Part shown: positions 44,656-53,399 of the stretch, piece by piece
How positions within the stretch are numbered: position 1 is the first letter of the stretch
How the letters are laid out: each line of letters begins with the position of its first letter
Assembly: GCF_900142095.1 (NCBI RefSeq)
Contig: NZ_FQZP01000012.1
Span: 1-53,399, forward strand
Length of the DNA: 53,399 nucleotides
Reading direction: 5' to 3'
Source: Thermoclostridium caenicola
GTDB lineage: Bacteria; Bacillota; Clostridia; DSM-8532
Position numbers and translations under genes: made by a program
The notes under the pieces: generated by a model
What the model was told of the DNA's origin: nothing
Database searches by the model: none
What the model saw: only the letters and a program-made list of their open reading frames with translations

Positions 44656-45687
44656 GTGAAGAAATTATTAAATACTCTCTATGTTACATCCCCAAATAAA
44701 TACCTTGCCCTGGATGGAGAAAATGTTGTTGTTCTGGAAAGCAACGAAGAAGTGGGGAGAATACCTTTACACAATATTCAGGGGATTGTTACATTTGGGT
44801 ACATAGGAGCAAGCCCTGCACTTATGGGAGCCTGTGCTAGCAGGGATATTTCTTTATGTTTTTTGTCTTCTAGCGGTCGTTTTTTAGCTCGTATTGTCGG
44901 GTCAGAAACAGGAAATGTCGTGTTGCGTAAAACACAATATAGAATCTCAGATGACGAAAAAATGTGTACAGTAATTGCAAAAAACATGATTATCGGCAAG
45001 ATTTTTAATTCTCGATGGGTTATAGAAAGGGCTCTTCGTGATCATGCTTTACGGCTGGATGTAGAAAAACTCAAAAGAAAATCGGCCTTTCTTAAGGATG
45101 CTATCTTAAAAGTAAAATTGTGTACAGATACACAACAACTCAGAGGAATAGAGGGAGAAGCATCTAGTATATATTTTTCTGTTTTTGATGATTTAGTTCT
45201 TCAGCAGAAAGAAGATTTTTATTTTAAGAATCGTAATAAGCGACCTCCATTGGATAATTTGAATGCTCTACTCTCATTCTCATACACACTGCTTGCCAAT
45301 GAATGTGCGTCTGCATTGCAAACTGTTGGGCTAGATCCATATGTAGGTTTTTTGCATAAAGATAGACCAGGTAGAATGTCTCTAGCCTTGGATCTTATGG
45401 AGGAATTACGCTCTGTCTTTGCAGATAGATTTGTTCTATCACTTGTTAATAAAAAAATAGTTTCGCCAAATGGATTTTCAGTTAAAGAGAATGGAGCTGT
45501 AATCATGAATGATGAAACCAGGAAAATAGTTTTATCCAATTGGCAAGCAAAAAAGAAAGAGGTTATAACACATCCTTTTTTACAGGAAAAAGTTGAGTGG
45601 GGAATTGTACCACATGTACAGGCCTTGCTACTCGCCAGATATATCCGAGGAGATATTGACCAATATCCTCCATTCTTATGGAAATAG
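44656..45687 (+). CDS. cas1: CRISPR-associated integrase Cas1
   Basis: It inserts new spacers at the leader end of the array. The 343 residues from GTG 44656 (GAGG seven bases ahead) begin KKLLNTLYVTSPNKYLALDG, the usual Cas1c opening; TTG 44650 would add two residues. The active-site Glu is in RGIEGEASSIYFSVFD and the His and Asp are in FLHKDRPGRMSLALDLMEEL. Its end overlaps the in-frame extension of cas2. Confidence 0.97.
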   Translation: MKKLLNTLYVTSPNKYLALDGENVVVLESNEEVGRIPLHNIQGIVTFGYIGASPALMGACASRDISLCFLSSSGRFLARIVGSETGNVVLRKTQYRISDDEKMCTVIAKNMIIGKIFNSRWVIERALRDHALRLDVEKLKRKSAFLKDAILKVKLCTDTQQLRGIEGEASSIYFSVFDDLVLQQKEDFYFKNRNKRPPLDNLNALLSFSYTLLANECASALQTVGLDPYVGFLHKDRPGRMSLALDLMEELRSVFADRFVLSLVNKKIVSPNGFSVKENGAVIMNDETRKIVLSNWQAKKKEVITHPFLQEKVEWGIVPHVQALLLARYIRGDIDQYPPFLWK

Positions 45688-45695
45688 GTGATAGT

Positions 45696-45986
45696 ATGTT
45701 GGTATTAATAACTTATGATGTTAATACAGAAACAGAGAGTGGAAAAAAGCGTTTAAGAAAAGTAGCAAAGCAATGTGTAAATTATGGGCAGAGAGTCCAA
45801 AATTCTGTATTTGAATGCGTTATGGATGAGGCAAAATGCAGGCAAGTAAAAGAAATACTCCTAAAGATAATTGATGAGGAAAAGGATAGCTTGAGGTTCT
45901 ATTATCTCGGAAATAATTATAAAGGTAGAGTGGAACATTTCGGCGTTAAGAAAAGTTTTGACATTGAAGGTGATCTTATTCTTTAA
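45696..45986 (+). CDS. cas2: CRISPR-associated Cas2
   Basis: It forms the structural core of the Cas1-Cas2 integration complex. The 96 residues start MLVLITYDVNTETESGKKRL with the conserved Asp after the first strand. They continue CVNYGQRVQNSVFECVMDEA and GNNYKGRVEHFG. I chose ATG 45696, preceded by AGGTG; an upstream start at 45678 lies within cas1. It is the last cas gene; the CRISPR leader begins directly after its stop. Confidence 0.96.
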   Translation: MLVLITYDVNTETESGKKRLRKVAKQCVNYGQRVQNSVFECVMDEAKCRQVKEILLKIIDEEKDSLRFYYLGNNYKGRVEHFGVKKSFDIEGDLIL

Positions 45987-46159
45987 AGTGCGAATGGTAT
46001 GCTTACATAAAAATCCTGGATGATTCGCACCAGGGTTATAACAATTAAATGTTATAATATTACCATTAGTACCTTGAAAAAGGAATATTTTGGTGCCAGA
46101 TTTAAAGAAATTTTGTGCCGCCTATACAAATACATATTTATTTTTTGTCTATTTTTGCT
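45987..46159 (+). promoter_or_regulatory. CRISPR leader
   Basis: An AT-rich 173-bp region between cas2 and the first repeat. It has an 8-bp inverted repeat GTGCGAAT (45988-45995) / ATTCGCAC (46023-46030) and a second, TTATAAC (46036-46042) / GTTATAA (46051-46057), with TATAAT at 46053-46058 as a likely -10 for the array. T-rich sequence runs up to the first repeat. New spacers should enter at 46160-46192. Confidence 0.7.
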
Positions 46160-49100
46160 GTCGCTCCCCGTATGGGGAGCGTGGATTGAAATTATTTTGG
46201 GGCTGCTCTGCAAATTTTTTTTTAATGTCGCTCCCCGTATGGGGAGCGTGGATTGAAATATTTGTGCTGACAACCAACCTGCCACCGCCAAATATGTCGC
46301 TCCCCGTATGGGGAGCGTGGATTGAAATTCGGATTTGGGGCTACGTTTGAACACACCGGCCGTCGCTCCCCGTATGGGGAGCGTGGATTGAAATATAGGT
46401 CAAATATGTATCCTTATGCGTCATACTCGTCGCTCCCCGTATGGGGAGCGTGGATTGAAATATCAAGCGGACGCTCAGGGGGGCATAGCCCATGAACGTC
46501 GCTCCCCGTATGGGGAGCGTGGATTGAAATTGTTTGGTTACTGGTAAGGTGATTAATGTACGTGTCGCTCCCCGTATGGGGAGCGTGGATTGAAATCGAT
46601 GTTGATGGACGCAGTAACTCCTGCAAATCCGTCGCTCCCCGTATGGGGAGCGTGGATTGAAATATTTTTGAGCTGATTTGATAAAGCATCCAGCCCGGGT
46701 CGCTCCCCGTATGGGGAGCGTGGATTGAAATAACGAAATCCCAAACCTTTTTGCTTCCTCTCGCAGTCGCTCCCCGTATGGGGAGCGTGGATTGAAATAT
46801 CAATAGCAAATGCAAAACCAGCAAGCGGATTAACGTCGCTCCCCGTATGGGGAGCGTGGATTGAAATTTCTCTCCAGGTATGAAATATAAATGGTGCTGC
46901 AGAGTCGCTCCCCGTATGGGGAGCGTGGATTGAAATGCTATATATGTCCGGCATGATAAGTATGGCTAAAGTCGCTCCCCGTATGGGGAGCGTGGATTGA
47001 AATCATCAGGCAACCAAGCGGTGACTTTGTGTTGTCTGTCGCTCCCCGTATGGGGAGCGTGGATTGAAATGCTCTCGCAAGTGGAAAAGAACGGGACGAA
47101 CACTGTCGCTCCCCGTATGGGGAGCGTGGATTGAAATCATCTCGCCGAAGGAATATGCAATCTCAGGGGGAGTCGCTCCCCGTATGGGGAGCGTGGATTG
47201 AAATACCTACAAACTTAGCAACCAATGATACGTTGCCCTGTCGCTCCCCGTATGGGGAGCGTGGATTGAAATGGCACTTTACCTTTGAGCCTGTACCCCT
47301 TAGCCCGGTCGCTCCCCGTATGGGGAGCGTGGATTGAAATAGCTCTCGACTTAAAGTATTTTGCGTCCTGTTTAGTCGCTCCCCGTATGGGGAGCGTGGA
47401 TTGAAATATTTGGATATAGGATAACATATCTATGGCACTTGTCGCTCCCCGTATGGGGAGCGTGGATTGAAATATCAAACGCACGCTTAGGGGTGCGTAA
47501 AGTTTGGTCGCTCCCCGTATGGGGAGCGTGGATTGAAATCACTCACCATTGTAGTACCAAACTTTTATAAGCGTGTCGCTCCCCGTATGGGGAGCGTGGA
47601 TTGAAATATAAAACCACAAAACAATATGTAAATTGGTGTATTGTCGCTCCCCGTATGGGGAGCGTGGATTGAAATAATAAAGTTATCCGCTCTTACAGTA
47701 AACAAATATGTCGCTCCCCGTATGGGGAGCGTGGATTGAAATTTCTTTTGTCAAAAACACAGTTTTGCCGATGTCGTCGTCGCTCCCCGTATGGGGAGCG
47801 TGGATTGAAATTTAACTATCACCCATAAACTACCTAAAAATATGGTCGCTCCCCGTATGGGGAGCGTGGATTGAAATCGGGTTAAGGGTTACAAGTTAAA
47901 AGGCAAAGTGCCGTCGCTCCCCGTATGGGGAGCGTGGATTGAAATATCAAGTACAGCTGTAAGATCTACACCGGTCAAATGTCGCTCCCCGTATGGGGAG
48001 CGTGGATTGAAATAGGAGGGCCGCGACCTATTGAAAAATAGTATGCTGTCGCTCCCCGTATGGGGAGCGTGGATTGAAATTTTTGTTGAAGGTTCAATTC
48101 TGACATAGATTCTTTCGTCGCTCCCCGTATGGGGAGCGTGGATTGAAATACGAAACTATCAGACCCATCAACATTACCAACGGTCGCTCCCCGTATGGGG
48201 AGCGTGGATTGAAATGTAATTGTACGCACAATGACGCACAATATAACCGTCGCTCCCCGTATGGGGAGCGTGGATTGAAATTATGGAATCATACAAATAC
48301 TCCTTAAGGACGCAGGCGTCGCTCCCCGTATGGGGAGCGTGGATTGAAATGCCACCCTTGCCTACGAGAGCCGAAATGACAGCGTCGCTCCCCGTATGGG
48401 GAGCGTGGATTGAAATATTTGTCAACGAATATAGGCATTATATGGTAGCAGTCGCTCCCCGTATGGGGAGCGTGGATTGAAATAATGAATGCGCTGATAA
48501 ATCTTATATTGTATGAGTCGCTCCCCGTATGGGGAGCGTGGATTGAAATTAGCATAGGTCAATGGTTTTCCAATCTTATTTCGTCGCTCCCCGTATGGGG
48601 AGCGTGGATTGAAATCTCAAGGTATTCCTCGAACTCTGCCTTTAACGCAGGGTCGCTCCCCGTATGGGGAGCGTGGATTGAAATAATTGATGACATTGCT
48701 CTTTGTTGTTGCATATACGGTCGCTCCCCGTATGGGGAGCGTGGATTGAAATCAACGCTGTATCATCTCAACAAGCGCTATTGTCTTTGTCGCTCCCCGT
48801 ATGGGGAGCGTGGATTGAAATCATATTACATGGAAATTTGTCACAGCGAACCATAGTCGCTCCCCGTATGGGGAGCGTGGATTGAAATCCACTATGGCTT
48901 TTCTCTGCTTACGTTGCTGAGAGTCGCTCCCCGTATGGGGAGCGTGGATTGAAATAAGAGCATGGACTGCACCTTTTTTGCGGTGAGCGTCGCTCCCCGT
49001 ATGGGGAGCGTGGATTGAAATTTGTAGAAGGAAACCTCAGGAACAACGTTTATGAGTCGCTCCCCGTATGGGGAGCGTGGATTGAAATCCGGTTGATACC

Positions 49101-52100
49101 GGTACGCTCGGAGAGCTTGTCAGTCGCTCCCCGTATGGGGAGCGTGGATTGAAATATGATGTCCTTGATTGCCTTGCAATGGTCCTGGTGCTGTCGCTCC
49201 CCGTATGGGGAGCGTGGATTGAAATTTCTATGCTCCATCCACGAGAAAGACGAAGTTGCGTCGCTCCCCGTATGGGGAGCGTGGATTGAAATACCTACAT
49301 ACTTTACCACCAATGAAATATTGCCCGTCGCTCCCCGTATGGGGAGCGTGGATTGAAATCTGGGGTCGGCGGCCTTGGCCTGAATATCCCGGGTCGCTCC
49401 CCGTATGGGGAGCGTGGATTGAAATCACTTGTCTGTCATTAGCCTTATATCTAAACCTTGCGGTCGCTCCCCGTATGGGGAGCGTGGATTGAAATCACCC
49501 TGCCCCGTATTCGGGACGTTGGATTGTTGGTCGCTCCCCGTATGGGGAGCGTGGATTGAAATACTTTTTGGGCTGCGCTTGAATACGCCGGCGACAAGTC
49601 GCTCCCCGTATGGGGAGCGTGGATTGAAATTGCTCGTGAGCTGAACCCGCTTATAGAGGCAGGCGTCGCTCCCCGTATGGGGAGCGTGGATTGAAATCTA
49701 CCGCATGACGATACAGAACGGCGTCTACGGTGTCGCTCCCCGTATGGGGAGCGTGGATTGAAATTTGCCGGTATGGCAAAGATAAACGAATTCATGGTCG
49801 CTCCCCGTATGGGGAGCGTGGATTGAAATGACCAAGGTACAGTTTGCAGAGCCTAACGAAAGCGTCGCTCCCCGTATGGGGAGCGTGGATTGAAATATTC
49901 CAGGGAGAATACAAATCCACCATACATTGAGTCGCTCCCCGTATGGGGAGCGTGGATTGAAATGCTCTCGCAAACGGCGCAGTGGTGCAAAGCGATCCGG
50001 TCGCTCCCCGTATGGGGAGCGTGGATTGAAATAAGCAGACGGCACAATGACGCACTCGTGCAGGAAGTCGCTCCCCGTATGGGGAGCGTGGATTGAAATA
50101 CGGTCAGCACCGCTAAACCACAGAAACCGAGTTTCGTCGCTCCCCGTATGGGGAGCGTGGATTGAAATTCTCCGTCATAATCACCACCCTATCAGGTTTT
50201 TGTCGCTCCCCGTATGGGGAGCGTGGATTGAAATACTCCAACTATTATAGGGCTTACCACTGCAGGGGTCGCTCCCCGTATGGGGAGCGTGGATTGAAAT
50301 TTAAATAACCGCTTAAGTTTTAACATCTCTTTTTGTCGCTCCCCGTATGGGGAGCGTGGATTGAAATTGTGGTAAAATGTATAATGAGTAAACATGACCG
50401 CAGTCGCTCCCCGTATGGGGAGCGTGGATTGAAATCACCTGATTGAAGCCCCGCTGTGCGGAGCGGGGCGGGTCGCTCCCCGTATGGGGAGCGTGGATTG
50501 AAATTTCTTCTATCTGCTCCCATGTCAGCCCATTCACAGTCGCTCCCCGTATGGGGAGCGTGGATTGAAATTAAGAGAGGCAGCAAATCCGGACAAGCCG
50601 TTTTAGTCGCTCCCCGTATGGGGAGCGTGGATTGAAATCTATCAGCGAGCGGAATAACGCCTGCTTTTCCGCGTCGCTCCCCGTATGGGGAGCGTGGATT
50701 GAAATTACAATGCAAAAATGCTGGCGTGCCCATATTTGTTGTCGCTCCCCGTATGGGGAGCGTGGATTGAAATTACCATTGGGGGCCGCATGACTAAGAT
50801 TGAAGAGGAGTCGCTCCCCGTATGGGGAGCGTGGATTGAAATATCGACCTGGCCGCAGAAGTAACCGTCAGGGCCCGTCGCTCCCCGTATGGGGAGCGTG
50901 GATTGAAATGCATTCGGAGCCGTAGGTCGGGGGTTCAAGTCCCGTCGCTCCCCGTATGGGGAGCGTGGATTGAAATCATTCCTGACCGCGTCCGAGAGGC
51001 AGCGCGGCATTATGTCGCTCCCCGTATGGGGAGCGTGGATTGAAATCGCAACGCTCGCACAAACCATGTTTTGATATAAAGTCGCTCCCCGTATGGGGAG
51101 CGTGGATTGAAATCAGAATATAGTTTGGATGGCTCATTTTCTCGACGTCGCTCCCCGTATGGGGAGCGTGGATTGAAATTTACAAAAACGGCGTAGGTTA
51201 CGGAGCGTGGACGTCGCTCCCCGTATGGGGAGCGTGGATTGAAATTTACAAAAACGGCGTAGGTTACGGAGCGTGGACGCGTCGCTCCCCGTATGGGGAG
51301 CGTGGATTGAAATGCTGGCTGCCGCTTTTATACAGGATTGATGACGGTCGCTCCCCGTATGGGGAGCGTGGATTGAAATACCTTTGGACAAAGAACTATA
51401 TAAAGAACTGCTTCGTCGCTCCCCGTATGGGGAGCGTGGATTGAAATCCCGGCAGTACAACATCAATTAAAATATACTGGAAGTCGCTCCCCGTATGGGG
51501 AGCGTGGATTGAAATTGCGGTCCTCGGCGGTCTTGATCGCATGGTGTTTGTCGCTCCCCGTATGGGGAGCGTGGATTGAAATATCCTCGTCCAACCTGCT
51601 GACCGCCATTCTGGGATGTCGCTCCCCGTATGGGGAGCGTGGATTGAAATAATCCTCGGTCTCCGTTTGTCCACCCTGAACCTGGTCGCTCCCCGTATGG
51701 GGAGCGTGGATTGAAATTTCGGAGGAGTTTAAAAATTAAAATTTGAGAAGGGTCGCTCCCCGTATGGGGAGCGTGGATTGAAATTTAAGGTTGAAGGGCT
51801 AGAAGGATGCCCTATCACGTCGCTCCCCGTATGGGGAGCGTGGATTGAAATCTCCGAGCCAACGACATGCGCCGGGTCCAGGAGATGTCGCTCCCCGTAT
51901 GGGGAGCGTGGATTGAAATAATTATTATACGCAACTGGTGAAACCAAGCAGGGTCGCTCCCCGTATGGGGAGCGTGGATTGAAATCTTTTTTCGCGGGAA
52001 ATAAAAAGCATATGCTTACAAGTCGCTCCCCGTATGGGGAGCGTGGATTGAAATTATGTAAAGCCTAACATAATGCAGATGAACACCGTCGCTCCCCGTA

Positions 52101-52839
52101 TGGGGAGCGTGGATTGAAATCATTTCATTACACGATTTTTTACGCGCCAAAACGTCGCTCCCCGTATGGGGAGCGTGGATTGAAATCGCCAGAGATGATA
52201 ACTGAGATTTCGCAACAACGGTCGCTCCCCGTATGGGGAGCGTGGAGTGAAATCCCCCGGTAAATTAACTGTAAATGATGGTGGCTCGTCGCTCCCCGTA
52301 TGGGGAGCGTGGATTGAAATATCCTCGTCCAACCTGCTGACCGCCATTCTGGGATGTCGCTCCCCGTATGGGGAGCGTGGATTGAAATCCTTTCCCCAGC
52401 AAGCTCTACGCGTGCACCTATGGTCGCTCCCCGTATGGGGAGCGTGGATTGAAATATCAAGGGCCTCATTGTATACCTCAAGCTCCTGCGTCGCTCCCCG
52501 TATGGGGAGCGTGGATTGAAATTTGCTGGATATTGTCCATTGAAGCCTTGAATTCCGTCGCTCCCCGTATGGGGAGCGTGGATTGAAATGTGCCCTTGTT
52601 GAAGCTGAGATTGCCCGTGAGCGTCGCTCCCCGTATGGGGAGCGTGGATTGAAATAAAACGCAGGTCAAACAGGCAGACATGACGTGGGAGTCGCTCCCC
52701 GTATGGGGAGCGTGGATTGAAATATCCTGGATGGGCTGGTCCAGGTCGGGGTAATCCCGCCGCTCCCTTGCGGGGAGCACGGATTGAAATAGGTTCATCA
52801 TAGGTGTAAAAGAAAAAGGTGAGTGTCGCTCCCCATATG
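46160..52839 (+). CRISPR. Type I-C CRISPR array, about 98 regular repeats plus two degenerate distal ones
   Basis: The repeat is 33 bases: GT, stem CGCTCCCC, loop GTAT, stem GGGGAGCG, handle TGGATTGAAAT. Spacers are mostly 33-36 bases. By eye I count 98 regular repeats from 46160 to 52723, then a degenerate one ending at 52790 (GGATTGAAAT kept, stem altered) and a 5' half-repeat at 52825-52839 (GTCGCTCCCCATATG). One internal repeat (52221-52253) has GTGGAGTGAAAT. Decay at the far end and the cas2-proximal leader agree that the array is transcribed on the plus strand. Open frames on either strand here are repeat artefacts. Confidence 0.98.
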
Positions 52840-52901
52840 CTTATCTGTGAGGTGATAAATTCAATCGATTCCAGGAAGGAGGAAATGGTTGATGCATTAA
52901 G

Positions 52902-52930
52902 TTGACAAAACCTCATATTGACCTTATCAT
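52902..52930 (+). promoter_or_regulatory. Promoter of the tRNA-Leu gene
   Basis: Consensus TTGACA (52902-52907) and TATCAT (52925-52930), 17 bases apart and 20 bases before the tRNA. Confidence 0.75.
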
Positions 52931-52949
52931 ATTATTTGCATCAAATCAT

Positions 52950-53032
52950 GCGGACATGGCGGAATTGGCAGACGCACCAGATTTAGGATCTGGCGGGAAA
53001 CCGTGGGGGTTCAAGTCCCTTTGTCCGCACCA
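52950..53032 (+). tRNA. tRNA-Leu (anticodon UAG)
   Basis: The acceptor stem GCGGACA pairs with TGTCCGC and is followed by A and an encoded CCA (53030-53032). The anticodon stem CCAGA/TCTGG encloses loop TTTAGGA, with anticodon TAG at 52984-52986. A long variable arm (class II) and the T arm GGGGGTTCAAGTCCCTT are present. A terminator follows immediately. Confidence 0.97.
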
Positions 53033-53059
53033 AGTGAAGGGAAAACCCTTCACTTTTTT
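53033..53059 (+). terminator. Terminator of the tRNA-Leu gene
   Basis: AGTGAAGGG, loop AAAA-type, CCCTTCACT, then T6. It begins at the base after the tRNA CCA. Confidence 0.9.
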
Positions 53060-53246
53060 GTATGGACAAAGGGGCTTGAACTTTCGGCGTCGCAGGAGAC
53101 CGGAGCGTAAGCGAGGGTCGAATCAGAACCGCCGGCTCAGCCGGCGGTTTGTTCTGCCCCTATAAGGGGCTGTTACCAGCAACATCTCAAGATGTACTGA
53201 ATGAGTTTGCCAATCGCACGTTTTTTACTCACTAACACTAAAGGGT
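53060..53246. other. Non-coding end region of an IS200/IS605-type element
   Basis: It holds an inverted, near-identical copy (53064-53081) of the tRNA-Leu 3' part (53009-53026), then two hairpins: AACCGCCGGC/GCCGGCGGTT (53127-53149) and GCCCC/GGGGC (53156-53170). Such subterminal hairpins are usual at IS200/IS605 ends. No protein gene is seen. Confidence 0.5.
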
Positions 53247-53399
53247 TTATCTTTTGTGTTTGTTTACTGGCTCACCCGTAAACGGGTCTATATATTCCTT
53301 AAGTGATATTTGGTCGGCTGCTATATCCTCTTGCAACTGATTCCTGATGTATTCTTGTATTTTCTTTGCATTTTTCCCCGCTGTATCTACATAATATCC
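53247..53399 (-). CDS. tnpA: IS200/IS605-family transposase TnpA, C-terminal fragment
   Basis: Minus-strand frame entering from the right edge and stopping at TAA 53249-53247. The 50 residues read GYYVDTAGKNAKKIQEYIRN, then QLQEDIAADQISLKEYIDPF. The EYIRNQ segment matches the Tyr-x-x-x-Gln helix of HUH-type TnpA, where Tyr makes the DNA link, and the preceding GYYVDTAG strand is common in clostridial copies. The HUH motif lies outside the window. TnpA moves single-stranded DNA by peel-and-paste. Confidence 0.75.
   Translation of the reverse strand, partial: GYYVDTAGKNAKKIQEYIRNQLQEDIAADQISLKEYIDPFTGEPVNKHKR

Noticed and set aside
50436-50471. Spacer with a perfect GCCCCGC/GCGGGGC hairpin preceded by GATTGAA, resembling a repeat
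   Set aside because: The order of parts is wrong for a repeat and a phage or plasmid terminator is a simpler source.
46052-52916. Many open frames in the array with repeated PRSPYGER, STLPIRGAT or SIHAPHTGSD blocks
   Set aside because: They are translations of the CRISPR repeat in different frames; spacers differ and there are no start signals.

Overview
The window reads as chromosome from an anaerobic, endospore-forming Firmicute of the class Clostridia. Support comes from a Bacillus-type spore-coat transglutaminase, a YkvI-type membrane protein, a YerB-like lipoprotein, the RuvX-DUF1292 pair, a tRNA-dependent T-box leader and strong AGGAGG-type ribosome binding sites. Most of the window is moderately GC-rich. 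The block from about 37.6 to 46.2 kb (cas genes) is clearly AT-rich and looks acquired.

Layout. 1-133: right end of an IS21-family element with the istB tail. 0.26-10.8 kb: mixed genes (DNA glycosylase, a chemotaxis receptor broken by one extra base, the AmmeMemoRadiSam pair on the minus strand, cell-wall amidase, zinc-ribbon and ACT proteins, transglutaminase, DUF2935, M23 peptidase, a clipped TIM-barrel protein). 10.9-17.4 kb, minus strand: a large GH94-like phosphorylase; a DAHP synthase fused to a prephenate dehydratase domain behind a T-box whose specifier reads UUC (Phe); and a YkvI transporter. 17.7-28.3 kb, plus strand: MFS exporter, a 1000-residue SF2 helicase, pgk-tpiA-gpmI (lower glycolysis), ruvX, DUF1292 and DUF3048 proteins. 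28.4-29.4 kb: a small membrane protein, a cluster of dispersed palindromic repeats and a tautomerase. 29.4-37.3 kb: pyrimidine operon pyrB-pyrC-pyrF-carA-carB behind a leader that looks like a translation-coupled attenuator (37-codon leader ORF, pause hairpin, U-rich tract, terminator).

37.9-52.8 kb: a complete type I-C CRISPR-Cas system, cas3-cas5c-cas8c-cas7-cas4-cas1-cas2, then a very long array (33-nt repeat, about 98 regular repeats plus a degenerate one and a truncated one at the distal end). After it come tRNA-Leu(UAG) and the end of an IS200/IS605 element.

The most notable observation lies in the 196-bp gap between cas3 and cas5c. On the minus strand there is a one-repeat 'mini-CRISPR': an extended -10 promoter whose predicted start falls on the first base of a shortened repeat. 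That repeat has a 4-bp stem in place of 8 bp but keeps the exact 11-nt crRNA 5' handle. The guide that follows matches the cas5c leader, next to a TTC PAM, with an 8-base perfect seed and 15 of the first 17 positions identical. This is the layout expected of a crRNA-like RNA that directs the I-C Cascade to repress its own promoter (CreR-type autoregulation). I infer this from the sequence; it has not been tested.
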